Positions 45,387 to 55,525 of a DNA stretch of 64,000 nucleotides are shown here, one piece after another; position 1 is the first letter of the stretch; the number at the start of each line of letters is the position of its first letter. A model generated the notes under the pieces. That model was not told the origin of the DNA. It saw only the letters and a list, made by a program, of their open reading frames with translations, and did no database searches. The position numbers and the translations under genes are program-made. Source of the stretch: Apoderus coryli (taxonomy: Eukaryota; Arthropoda; Insecta; Coleoptera; Attelabidae); assembly GCA_911728435.2 (NCBI GenBank), contig OU452213.1, forward strand, positions 8,225,834 through 8,289,833. Direction: 5' to 3'.

Positions 45387-48300
45387 TTAGTCAAAGCTGT
45401 ATGTTTGCCTGAGGGGGCGTTTTAAATTGTCCATATGAACTTTAGTTTGTGATTCTGTAGAAACGGTTTTACGGTTTTCGTTTACTGAGAGGATTTTGGT
45501 GGGTTTTAGGAATTTGTCTGTAAGTTTTTGTCTTATGTGTTTCTTAGGGTAGACTTTTTGGTTTTCTGTGAAAATATCGGGTTTATCTCGGTTTTCGTTA
45601 ATTTTAGAAATAACCTTCTCTTTATTTCCAATTAGTTTTTCATTTATATTAGAGTATAAAAGACAAGCCTTCTCTTTGTGATTATTAATATAGTCAGTTA
45701 GTAACATTTGGTCTAATTTTATATCGAATGGATCATTATCAGAAATATGGCCGTTAATAACGTCTATAGGTTTAAATTTCGTAACAGAATGTATTGAGTT
45801 ATTATATGCTAAAATGGCGTAAACCATTTTTTGACTTATTGGAGATTTTGAAAACTCTTGATTATTAAGGAGGCGAATGTGTTCGCTTAAAGTGGAATGG
45901 AGTCTTTCAACTTGCCCGTTAGATTGTGAGTGATACGGAGAGCAAAAATGAATTTTAATTTTATGGAGGTTTAGCATTTCAGTTACAACCGTATTTTTGA
46001 ATTCAGTTCCATTATCTAATATAATTTGTTCTGGGACACTATGATGAGAAAAGAAAATTAATAGTTTGTCAACAATTTCTGAAGCTGCAAGTGACTGAAG
46101 GCCATATGCTTGCGCATATTTTGAAAAGCTGTCGATTATTGTAAGGAATTTGGTTTTTTCTAAAGTGTATACGTCTATATGAATTATTTGAAAAGGACGG
46201 GAAGCAGTAGGTGTGACGTTCATTTGCATATTTATAGGGTGACGTTCGTATTTACTTCTTTGACAAATTTCACAATTGTTTATATAGGTTTGTACAGAGT
46301 CTTTTTGGTTTGGCCAATAATATTTTTGTTTAATTCTTTCGAGGGTTTCGTCGATGCCTCTATGATTATTTTTTGATTCATGATACATTTTTATGATGTC
46401 ACAAATTTCAGTTTTATCGGTAACGTCTATTAATTTCTTTAAACAACGTCTTAACTTTAGTGAAGGCCATTTGAATGTTTTTCTTATAACTTCGCAAAAT
46501 GGTTCGTAAATATCTGATTTTTCAAAATAAAGGTAATATTGCTTATCAGGCACGATAATTTCTTTAAATGTATTTAAAATATCGACATCAAAATTACTTT
46601 TGGAAATTTGGATGATATAGCGGCGTTTCTTTTCAAATAAGATTGTCAATTTTGGTTTTGCAGGGGAATGTAGTACTTGTTGTATAATTATTTGATTCGC
46701 ACCGTAGTTTACAGGAATATCATGTATTGGAATGTCGACTATGGGGTCTTCGTTTACGTTTGTATGTATAGTCATGTTATCGTTGTTCGCTGCATCATCA
46801 TTAGGTACTGGGAGTTCTATGTCGTTGTATCGAGTGTTGTCAGTGTCGTCCACTTGGGCAATAGTTGAAATTTGGTCGGTGTTGTGGTCAGCTGTTTCGT
46901 TTTCTAGTTGTTTATTAAAGTCTTCGATATAATCTTTTAGGGAAAATTTTTCGTGCGTTTCTTTAGTGTGAATTTCGATGCGTGACAACGCGTCAGCATT
47001 AGTATTTAATCTACCTTTTTTGTACTTTATTTCGGGGAAATATTCATCTAGTTTTATGCGCCATCTTAACAATTTCGATCCGAGGTCTTTAGCCGAGAAA
47101 AGCCATTGGAGGGGTTTATGGTCGGTAATTAAATTTAATTTCCTTCCAAAAATGTAAGGCCTAAAATATTTGGTTGCCCATACCAAAGCTAAAAGTTCCT
47201 TTTCTGTGGTGGAATAGTTTCTTTCTGAGTCGTTGAGTGTACGTGAGGCGTATGCTACCGGGAGGTCTTGTCCTATGGGACCTTGTGAAAGAATTGCGCC
47301 TAAAGCTACATTGCTTGCATCTGTTGTAAGGTTGAATGGCTGTGAGAAGTCCGGATATTGTAAGATAGGTTCGTTTGTCAGTAAGTTCTTACAAAGTTCA
47401 AAGCACTCCACAAATTCTTTGTCGTGTTTAATTGTTGCTCCCTTTTTTAGACATTTCGTTAGTGGTTTGGTGATCTTAGCAAAGTCCTTAATGAATCTCC
47501 TGTAGTATCCGAGCAATCCGAGGAATCCTTTAATTTGTTTGGTAGTTTTTGGAATGGGATATTTCTTTATACTTATTATTTTGTCAGGGTTTGGCCTAAC
47601 GCCATCTGGTGTTACAATATGTCCAAGATAGGCAACTTCTTTACGTAAAAATTCGCTTTTGTCCAACTGTATCTTGAAATTGGAGTTTCGAAGTCTTTGG
47701 AAAACGTCTTTGAGCGCGTCTAAATGCTCTTGGAGTGAGGTGGAGAACAAAATTATGTCATCCAGGTACACCAGGCATTTCTCATTTTGGATGCCACGAA
47801 GGATATTATCCATAATTCTTTGGAAGGTCGCTGGAGCGTTCTTCAGCCCAAATGGCATTCTTAAAAATTCATAATGTCCACGTTCTGTACTAAATGCAGT
47901 TTTTTCGATATCTTGTTCGTGCATTTGTATCTGGTGGAAGCCACTAGCCAGATCCAATGTGGTAAAATATTGGCATTTGCCCAATTTGTCCAGTATATCC
48001 GTGATATTAGGCAGTGGGTACCTATCGTCTAAGGTTTTAGCATTAAGTCCTCTGAAGTCTACTACAACACGCCATTTTTGTTGGCCGGAAGCGTCTGCCT
48101 TTTTGGGTACTACCCAGATTGGTGAACTCCAAGGCGAGGTGCTTGGTTGGATGATTTGTTGGTCTAACATTTTAGTTATTTGTTTTTGGACTTCTTCCTT
48201 ATGGATAGTTGGGTAACGGTATGATTTGGTATAAACGGGGATTTCGTCCGTAGTTCTTATGCGATGTTTGATTTTACTTGTAAACGTCAGTTGATCATTT

Positions 48301-49076
48301 TCATTATAAAAAATGTCTGAATAATTTCTAATTAAATTTAAAATTTTTATTTTTTCTTCTTCATTTAGATGGTCTGTACGAAATTTGGAAAGGTCAAGTT
48401 TATTTGAAAATTTTGGGGATTCGTCAATATTGTTTAAATTTATTTCAGACATTACCTTAGAATTGAATTGTTCTACGCCTATGGGTTCTGATAGGTCTAA
48501 CGTAATGGATTCACAGGTATTGTTTAAAATAGTTGTGAGTGCAAAGCCTTTTTTTGCAGTTGATAGTGATTCTGGGATTTCACAGTTATGAAATTTTTGA
48601 TGTGGTATTATAATAACACCATTTTTTATGGAAGTCCTAATCATAATTACTTGTTCGACACGCGGTGGGATCGTTATATTGTTTAGTTCACATCTTGTTT
48701 TCTGGAATTGTAACTTAATATGCGTGTACGGTGTAACTAAATAGTTGTTATTGTAGTCTAAAGTTGCTTGCAATAATTTTAAATTATCTAAACCTAAAAG
48801 TCCATCAAAAATATTATGAAATTTAAATAGGTAGAATTTTAAATCTTTAGTTTCGGGTAAATTAAATAATTTTGAAGCAGGCATAAGAACACTATGTCTA
48901 TGAGCTGATTTCTGATATACTGTAGACACAACGAATGGATCGTCTATTATTTTATTCGGAAATAACTTTTTGGCAAGAATCGGGTCCAAAAATGAATTAC
49001 TTGAACCGGAATCTATCAAAATTTTAAGGTTATTTTCTGGAAATATAATGTATGATAATTCGTTAGGGTTGGACAT
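45387..49076 (-). CDS. pol: Errantivirus Pol: protease-RT-RNase H-integrase (1,229 aa)
   Basis: One uninterrupted frame; it remains open upstream of ATG 49,076 into the end of gag. The aspartic protease motif LIDSGSSNSF is at residues ~20-29. The RT has SSPIWVVPKK, FTTLDLASGFHQI (first Asp) and YLDDIILFS at ~437 (catalytic YLDD). RNase H begins LTTDASNVALGAILSQ at ~583. Integrase has HH...CC zinc-binding residues at ~897-938 and the D,D-35-E triad (about 966, 1020, 1055; LDNGTEF and NGQVERLH). The length is normal for the group and all catalytic residues seen are present. Its stop lies 21 bases upstream of the env splice acceptor. Confidence 0.95.
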   Translation of the reverse strand: MSNPNELSYIIFPENNLKILIDSGSSNSFLDPILAKKLFPNKIIDDPFVVSTVYQKSAHRHSVLMPASKLFNLPETKDLKFYLFKFHNIFDGLLGLDNLKLLQATLDYNNNYLVTPYTHIKLQFQKTRCELNNITIPPRVEQVIMIRTSIKNGVIIIPHQKFHNCEIPESLSTAKKGFALTTILNNTCESITLDLSEPIGVEQFNSKVMSEINLNNIDESPKFSNKLDLSKFRTDHLNEEEKIKILNLIRNYSDIFYNENDQLTFTSKIKHRIRTTDEIPVYTKSYRYPTIHKEEVQKQITKMLDQQIIQPSTSPWSSPIWVVPKKADASGQQKWRVVVDFRGLNAKTLDDRYPLPNITDILDKLGKCQYFTTLDLASGFHQIQMHEQDIEKTAFSTERGHYEFLRMPFGLKNAPATFQRIMDNILRGIQNEKCLVYLDDIILFSTSLQEHLDALKDVFQRLRNSNFKIQLDKSEFLRKEVAYLGHIVTPDGVRPNPDKIISIKKYPIPKTTKQIKGFLGLLGYYRRFIKDFAKITKPLTKCLKKGATIKHDKEFVECFELCKNLLTNEPILQYPDFSQPFNLTTDASNVALGAILSQGPIGQDLPVAYASRTLNDSERNYSTTEKELLALVWATKYFRPYIFGRKLNLITDHKPLQWLFSAKDLGSKLLRWRIKLDEYFPEIKYKKGRLNTNADALSRIEIHTKETHEKFSLKDYIEDFNKQLENETADHNTDQISTIAQVDDTDNTRYNDIELPVPNDDAANNDNMTIHTNVNEDPIVDIPIHDIPVNYGANQIIIQQVLHSPAKPKLTILFEKKRRYIIQISKSNFDVDILNTFKEIIVPDKQYYLYFEKSDIYEPFCEVIRKTFKWPSLKLRRCLKKLIDVTDKTEICDIIKMYHESKNNHRGIDETLERIKQKYYWPNQKDSVQTYINNCEICQRSKYERHPINMQMNVTPTASRPFQIIHIDVYTLEKTKFLTIIDSFSKYAQAYGLQSLAASEIVDKLLIFFSHHSVPEQIILDNGTEFKNTVVTEMLNLHKIKIHFCSPYHSQSNGQVERLHSTLSEHIRLLNNQEFSKSPISQKMVYAILAYNNSIHSVTKFKPIDVINGHISDNDPFDIKLDQMLLTDYINNHKEKACLLYSNINEKLIGNKEKVISKINENRDKPDIFTENQKVYPKKHIRQKLTDKFLKPTKILSVNENRKTVSTESQTKVHMDNLKRPLRQTYSFD

Positions 49077-49099
49077 ATTAAAAGATATTGTAGGTGTTT

Positions 49100-50413
49100 C
49101 TAACCGTTCGGGGTTTCCTGGCCGTCCTGTCGAAAATTTGAAGCATTTTCTACAGGCTGATTATTAACTGGTTGTTCTTGTTGAGGTAGGTCATCGCAGG
49201 AGTGTTCGTATTGGTTAGGATATGCAGAGTAGAAATCTTGATATTGGTTAGGTTCATTGTACTGGCTCTCATCGTAATAATAGTCTTGTTGAGGTAGGTC
49301 ATGTGATTCTACATTGTATAGTTCTTCAAAAGTGAATTTAGGTGGGTTATAATTATTATTAGGTTGATTTGTAAAGGGTTTAAATTGAGAAGTTTCTATG
49401 CCAGACATGGGTGTGGGTGTAGGTTGTTTTACATTTTGAGGTTTAAAAACATTAGTTCCATTGTTATTTGGTCTGCCAAAAACTTGCGAGTTTGTGGGGA
49501 ATCTTGTTCCGTTAAAACGAGGTCGAATATTAACCGACTGTGGAGAAAAATTCGTTCGAAAAGCATTGTTTGAAGTTTGATAATTAAAAGGTCTTTGTGA
49601 AAAGTTAGTTTGAAAGGGTCGCGTATATAGGTTTTGTTGCATGGGCCTAAAATTTTGAGTATTATTTTTAAAGGATATATTAGGTTTATTTTGGTTTTGA
49701 AAATAATGGATATTATCCTCTTGTGAAACAAATTGTAGTGCTTGCATTAGAGTAGCGGGACGCATACATCTGATTGTAGTTCCCAGAGGCTCTTTTAATC
49801 CCGATAGGAATGTTTTCAAGGCAAGGTCGTTATACAAATTTCTTTTTAATGTTTTACCAGCAACTGATAATTCGTGCGCATCAACAAAAGAACATAAAAG
49901 ATTTAGTATGTGTAAAATCCTGTCGTAAAATTGACTAGGTTTTTCATTAGGTGCTTGTCTCATCATAACCAGATCCCTATTTAAACAAGTTTCGTCTCTT
50001 TGATCGGCAAAATTACGTCTTAAGGTGTCCTTAAGTTCATTCCAGGTGTTAACATTTTGGATGTTTACAACTAATTTAGCATGACCACTAAGTTTGCCAA
50101 TTAAAGAATTTAATAGGTATATATTGTGAAAATTATTTGGGTTAGCTATGTCGTAAAAAGAATCAATCAAAGTTTGGCAAGTAGATAAATATCTGTTTAA
50201 ATCATTAGCGTTACCGTCGAAGGTAGGAACACAGTTTAGATATTCAGGTTTAAAAGTATTTGCCATTTTGCTATTACTATTATCTAAAGCAATAATTTCA
50301 TTCAAATTATCTTTAATATTGACTTCTAAGTTTTGGTCGTAAATAGCAGAGTCAGTTGAAGGAGTTTGCAATGAGAGATTTTCTAAATTTTCGATAAGAT
50401 TATTGATTGACAT
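49100..50413 (-). CDS. gag: Errantivirus Gag (437 aa)
   Basis: An intact frame from ATG 50,413 (an open GTG lies four codons upstream). Residues about 70-230 include VPTFDGNANDLNRYLSTC, LNSLIGKLSGHAKLVVNIQN, NTWNELKDTLRRNFADQRDE and QAPNEKPSQFYDRILHIL, typical of the retrotransposon Gag capsid domain (F.G....L..Fl..., W.el...L...F.d). The C-terminal third is rich in Asn, Gln, Pro and Phe with repeated LPQQ motifs and no CCHC zinc knuckle, as is usual in errantiviruses. It should form the virus-like particle. It ends 23 bases before the pol ATG, and pol lies in the -1 frame relative to gag, so -1 frameshifting is likely; I do not see a textbook slippery heptamer. Confidence 0.9.
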   Translation of the reverse strand: MSINNLIENLENLSLQTPSTDSAIYDQNLEVNIKDNLNEIIALDNSNSKMANTFKPEYLNCVPTFDGNANDLNRYLSTCQTLIDSFYDIANPNNFHNIYLLNSLIGKLSGHAKLVVNIQNVNTWNELKDTLRRNFADQRDETCLNRDLVMMRQAPNEKPSQFYDRILHILNLLCSFVDAHELSVAGKTLKRNLYNDLALKTFLSGLKEPLGTTIRCMRPATLMQALQFVSQEDNIHYFQNQNKPNISFKNNTQNFRPMQQNLYTRPFQTNFSQRPFNYQTSNNAFRTNFSPQSVNIRPRFNGTRFPTNSQVFGRPNNNGTNVFKPQNVKQPTPTPMSGIETSQFKPFTNQPNNNYNPPKFTFEELYNVESHDLPQQDYYYDESQYNEPNQYQDFYSAYPNQYEHSCDDLPQQEQPVNNQPVENASNFRQDGQETPNG

Positions 50414-50723
50414 TACATTTATCACTTACACTAATACAATCAGGTTCGCTCTGGCCATTACTATAAGTTCCAAGTCTTGATTAGGCGATGATGGTCCTTC
50501 TCAATCACTTAGTCCTTGCGACGATAGACAATATTGATTCTATCGACCGATGATCGATTGTTCAAGAGCACTTTATAGTTCTGCGATAGATTGGGATTTT
50601 TCGATGTCCAGAAAGTCCCTTCTATAAAACACCCTCGCACCAACGTCACAACAAAGGTTCGTATTTTCGGTAAATCCGTTGACACGAAAAAGCAATACGA
50701 TTGATTCGCACACTTCCGAAAAT

Positions 50724-50738
50724 CCGACTGACTGCGCC
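50724..50738 (-). other. tRNA primer-binding site
   Basis: The element strand reads GGCGCAGTCAGTCGG right after the LTR (its last T completes TGGCGC). This resembles the tRNA-Ser-type site of 17.6/297-like gypsy-group elements as I remember it. Confidence 0.7.
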
Positions 50739-50946
50739 AATTAACTTTCTTAGCCCGGAGTTTCCCTTTTTAAAAAAAACTTTATTTTCAAAATACAAAA
50801 TTACAATATTTCTGGTTTATATTAACAAATAAAATTATTATAACTGAACTTGAAAAATAGCGTCTTCTTCCTATATATAATGTTTACTGCGGTGTCATTT
50901 GATCTCGCTTGGTCAGCATTTATACGGAGTGGACCATCATATAACT
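50739..50946 (-). repeat. 5' LTR
   Basis: A 208-bp repeat apparently identical to the 3' LTR, next to the primer-binding site. The provirus promoter should lie here, although I see no certain TATA box or initiator. Confidence 0.93.
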
Positions 50947-51043
50947 CATGGAACTTTTTTATATATTACACCCCACACACTAGTCCTAGGACTTCAGTGG
51001 AACTATTGTATAAATGAGTGAAAAGGTACATTGTGGTAATAAA

Positions 51044-51071
<28 letters not shown>

Positions 51072-51074
<3 letters not shown>

Positions 51075-51480
51075 TAAATGTAGTAAATGACGTAACGACG
51101 CTTTCACAGGTATAAGGGGCTCAAAGTCGTTTCAAATTACTCAAATTATGACACAAACGTAGTAAATCACGTAAACGAAGCCTTGAGGGCTTTAGATGAC
51201 TTTTAAAGTCGTCTCAATTGGCTGAAATTATGACAGAATTGTAGTAAGTGACGTAAACAACGCTTTCAAGACTTGTAAAGATGTCGAAAATTGCTGAAAT
51301 TATGAAATAAACGTAGTAAATGACGCAAATGATGAAATGAAATGAGAAGATCTTTAAAGCCGCCTCAAAGGACTGATATTATCCCATAAATTGCCTGAGG
51401 GTTTTAGAAGACTTCCAAAGTCGTCTCAAAGGACTGTTATTGACTGAAACGTAGTTAAAATTCGCCAAAAGCATAACCTT
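51072..51480. repeat. Satellite 2, third block
   Basis: About five units continue from the AATTAAATGTAGTAAATGAC junction with the same anchors (AAATTATGACACAAACGTAG near 51,140; AGACTTTTAAAGT-type dyads). The array fades at about 51,450-51,480. Confidence 0.87.
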
Positions 51481-52840
51481 TCTCAATGCAAAAGCTGAGA
51501 TTTACACCAAAACATCTTCTGTTGGAAAAAGGAGGGTATCATATGTTGTTAATCGTCAGGGTCTTTTCAGTAGGACGAAGAAGTCTTAGAGCTATGAATA
51601 ATTGTTAGTTCCTCGAAGCAAAAGCAGAGTTGGATTCAAAGCAAAAGCTAAATTCGACAAAAGCAGAATCTTTCTCAAGGCACACAAACTGAGTTTTCGG
51701 GCATCAAACGATCGGATTTCGACTGCTTCGCGGCTTTCTCGTTTGACCGACGCGACGGTGCTTTCGGAATTCGCTGTCTCACAGCTTTGCCTTTTCAGAG
51801 GATTTATTTAAACAAAGAACTGGCCTGTCCTACCTTCTTCCCAAAACTGATGAGTTGAAAAAAAGTTGCAACAGCGCAAAGCATGTCTTCCCCAGAAGAA
51901 CTGGGTATGTGTGTTCTTGATTCATCTGATTACTGTGCTCTCTCAATACCAATTTTTATTACGTTGGTCATATTGAGATATCTGACATAGTTTCAGCATC
52001 CAAATGCAACAACATCCAAGAAATTTACATCGGGTTCGGATCATATTCCTACATTTTCGGTTAAGGATTGCATTACCGTGTTGGCTGCTCCTCTGGAGTC
52101 AATTTTTTCAACCTAATTTTGGAAGCAAAGACATACCCGGATCTATGGAAGGAATCCAAAGTTGTTGTTGACCCTCAGATTCTCCTCAGTACGTCGAAGA
52201 AGTCCTGAGCTATGTTGTTAGATTTCTCGAGACAAAAGCTGAGATATCGTCTAAAGCTTAAAGCATTGAAGAAGGTCGAAACTCCTTTTCCAACAATGTT
52301 TTGGTGTAACCTAATTCGTTTTCTGAAAATTTCCCAGGAAATGCGTATCTTACAGGATTAGTCTACAAATTCCCCCTGTATACCTTTACATATCTCCTGT
52401 GACCTATATTTCACTGGAGCTTTACAACTCCAACGAATTGAATTTAAAAATAGACACACGTAGATTTCAATCCGGATTTTTATTTCATGTGACATATCTA
52501 TGTACCTACTCCAATTTTTGTTATTTCATTTTAGTTGTGTGTTTAAAAGTTATCATCTCTGCTGGGGAAGCCGGCTTTCCGGTCTCCATTCTATTCAATT
52601 ATTTTCTGCGGAATTCTAAATGACATACTCATTATAACCACTATTATATGTGGAATGCTCGTAATGAGATAAATTTTAAAAGTAAAGCTAAAGTCTAATA
52701 CGAGTAATGAGATAAATTTTAAAAATAAAGCTAAAGTCTAATACGAGTGTTAAGATTGAAATTGATAAATCTTAATATATTTTAGTTTAGTTTTAATTTG
52801 TTTATTTTCTTCTCAACCAGCATAATATTATGTGCGCTGT
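51481..52840. other. No gene seen; a small tandem duplication
   Basis: No domain is recognisable. AGCAAAAGC-type strings recur at 51,615-51,665. A ~46-bp unit (GTAATGAGATAAATTTTAAA - AGTAAAGCTAAAGTCTAATACGA) is tandemly duplicated at about 52,658-52,748. Confidence 0.45.
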
Positions 52841-52849
52841 AGAATTAAA

Positions 52850-54780
52850 ATCGTTTATATTGCATAAGTGAAAAAGCGGTCCTAGAAAATTTTGGTCTTT
52901 TATAAATAATAATAAGAATAACACATGTATACCTGGTAATATGGTCGGAGATGAAGCCATATATGCTGACTCGCAGAGCATAGTTGATGCATTTGGGGAT
53001 TTTTTTAATAGCGTTCATATAGAGTCTCAACATTTTGCTGACGCTATGCCAGGAAATGTATGGTCAGATATGATAGATGTTGTTTCGGTCTCTGATACTG
53101 ATATTGTAAAGGCTGGAAAGAAACTTAAAAATAAGTTGACATCTGGAGTTGACGGCGTTCCTAGTTTTCTGGTGGGGGATTGCATTGGTGTGTTGTGCGA
53201 TCCTTTGTCCTATATTTTCAATTTAGCTTTGAGCACTGCTACTTTTCCCAGCCGATGGAAGATTGCTAGAATTACACCAGTGTTTAAGAATGGAAATCCT
53301 TCACATATTACTAACTATACAGACCAATTTCCATATTGTGTAACTTTTCAAAGGTTTTTGAAATAGTAATCTATGATAAATTATATACAGAAATTAAAAA
53401 TCGTCTAGGTAGCCATTGAACAGCATGGCTTTATGTGTGGTCGTTCGTGTGTGTCAAATTTGACTGTACTTTCGGAGCAGGTTTGTTTAGCGTTGGATAA
53501 TCTTGGACAAGTTGATGTGCTATATACGGATTTTAAAAAATCCTTTGTCAGGATTGATCATCATTTGTTGATATTGAAGCTGAAGGAGTTTGGATTCAAT
53601 CATGGGCTTGTTGACTTGTTTAGTTCGTACTTGATTGGTCGGAGTCAATTTGTGGAGTATAGTGGTTACAGATCCAAAACTTTTGTTTTGTCTTCTGGAG
53701 TGCCTCAGGGTTCCAATTTGGGACCTTTACTCTTTAATATATTCGTAAACGACTTGATTGAATCACTTGTTTGTAGCAAACTTGCCTATGCCGATGATCT
53801 GAAAATTTTTCAAGGTATCAGGACACAGAGTGACTGTCAGGCTCTCCAGCATAATATGAATAGACTCTGTGAGTGGTGTTCGGCAAATAGATTGCCACTC
53901 AATATTTCTAAGTGCAAAATTATCACTTTCTCACACTTGAAAAACGCGACACTGTACGACTATGTATTATCGGGTGAAAAAGTTGATCGAGTCAGTGAGG
54001 TGAAAGATTTAGGTATAATTTTTGATAGTGAATTTACTTTTGTTTCTCAAACGAATGAAGTTGTATCGTCTGCTTCACGGATGTTGGGATATATCAGAAG
54101 AAATAGTAGATATTTCAGCGATATAAATACTGTGAAACTGTTGTATTATGCCTATGTCAGATCTAAGCTTGATTTAGGATCGATTATCTGGAATCCGTTG
54201 TATGATTGTCATTCTGCTGCCATTGAGTCAGTTCAAAGAAGGCTCTTAAAATATTTATCCTACAGATTAGATGGCTTTTATCCATTGAGAGGATGTGATC
54301 ATGCGGCATTATTATTGAGATTTGACGAACCTAGCTTAGCTAAGAGAAGACAAGTATATGCTGTGACATTTTTGTATAAATTGTTACACAATAACATTGA
54401 CTGTTCGTACTTGATGGGTTTAATTAATTTCTTTGTGCCCAGAGTGGTAACGCGGCATCCGATAACATTTGCATTTAGTACGGCAAGAACTAACGTTGCG
54501 TACCAAAGTCCATCGTACTTTATGACATCGGTTTATAATCGATATTGTACGGAGCATGATGTTCTCCCCTTTGCGCGATTGTTGCTTCTGTGTTGGATGG
54601 TTAACATTTGCATCTTTTTTCTTTCTATCCTCATTTGTTTTTGTTTTTTTTTATTTTAATTTTTTATGTGCGAGTATATATTTTTAATAATAGTTAAATT
54701 AGTTTTTTTTTCATATTTGTGAATTTCCTTTAATTGGGTGTTACCTATTGGAAATAAAGGCTTATTATTATTATTATAAA
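52850..54780 (+). pseudogene. Jockey-like non-LTR RT, family B, longest copy
   Basis: The frame opens near 52,882 with RKFWSFINNNKNN and continues ADSQSIVDAFGDFFNSVHI, LTSGVDGVPSFLVGDCIG and FPSRWKIARITPVFKNGNPS. A frameshift near 53,315 breaks NYRPIS. The second frame (53,433-54,659) has GRSCVSNLTVLSEQV, VLYTDFKKSFVRIDHHLL (catalytic Asp, normally DFSKAFD), SGVPQGSNLGPLLFNIFVND, KLAYADDLKIFQGI (YADD) and a full thumb/C-terminus YPLRGCDHAALLLRF. The 3' UTR ends GGAAATAAAGGCTTATTATTATTATT. The endonuclease is missing. Confidence 0.87.
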
Positions 54781-55525
54781 GTACTCGTAATATACACAAA
54801 GACAATGTTGCTGTACTCAACTACGCACCATGCATAATCTTATAACAAATATACAATTATTTATTACACTATGATAAAACGGTCTAAGCAGCATAAATAA
54901 TATAGCAATAAGGAAGTACTGCCCTTTGTTTTTTACTCTATTTTTGACTTTGGCTTGTTTCAATTCGAATTGACGCACTTTAGATCCCGAATATAAAACA
55001 GCTCAAAATTTGTTTCTCCAATTTGATAATTTACTATTATATTAATACTGTAATAATTAAAATAATTTGTTGTTTAAATAAAATATAAATCACCAATTTT
55101 ATTAATTAGAGAATAAAGTAAAATATTGTAAAACTTAAGAATTGTAATTGCAACCAGCGAAATTTGGATAAATTACAAATTAAAGCAGTCTTTTATTATG
55201 TTGTGGTTTAATATACAACAACGAGTAATGAGTCCTCATTATGTACGCTGGTCTAGACTTCATGGTATTGACGATGTTAGCAGAGAGAGAGATTAGCAGC
55301 TCTCGCAAGCTGTTGCTACTTTTTTTATGAAATTAAGGGCTTCATAATCAGAATTGGGCTAGCTGTTCTACATTTTGAGAGTTTTTGAAAGCTCTGCAAT
55401 TTGGAACCCAACTTGAATCTCTGTTATGATAGTGTTTCTAAAGTTAGTTTAAAATGACATAAAAAATCACAACTCGATATCCCTTTGTAATGTCAATACC
55501 GACCGCAGCCGTCCATAGGCAGGAC
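54781..55525. other. No gene seen
   Basis: Strongly AT-rich sequence, no domain, no repeat beyond short A/T runs. Confidence 0.5.

Larger units (their letters stand above)
43589..50946 (-). mobile_element. Near-intact errantivirus (gypsy-group endogenous retrovirus)
   Basis: A 7,358-bp provirus on the minus strand: 5' LTR (50,739-50,946), primer-binding site, gag, pol, env-like frame, polypurine tract, 3' LTR (43,589-43,796). The flanking 4-bp duplication is CATG (43,585-43,588 and 50,947-50,950), the length used by this group. Element ends AGTT...AATT also fit gypsy-group LTRs. The two LTRs look identical by eye, and gag and pol have no breaks; env has one. This points to a recent insertion that may still be mobile. 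Confidence 0.94.
42857..51071 (+). mobile_element. CR1/Jockey-like retroelement inserted in satellite 2 and split by an errantivirus
   Basis: The left junction is satellite text ...TATGAATT; the right junction is (ATT)n then AATTAAATGTAGTAAATGAC, which together restore the uninterrupted satellite string seen at 40,503-40,535. AATT is duplicated (42,853-42,856 and 51,072-51,075). The element body is an RT C-terminus (42,869-43,342), a 3' UTR, and an (ATT)n tail (51,046-51,071) after AATAAATATT. The errantivirus at 43,589-50,946 sits in its 3' UTR. Confidence 0.85.

Noticed and set aside
46179..48591. Several plus-strand frames of 60-90 codons
   Set aside because: They are antisense to the intact errantivirus pol gene.
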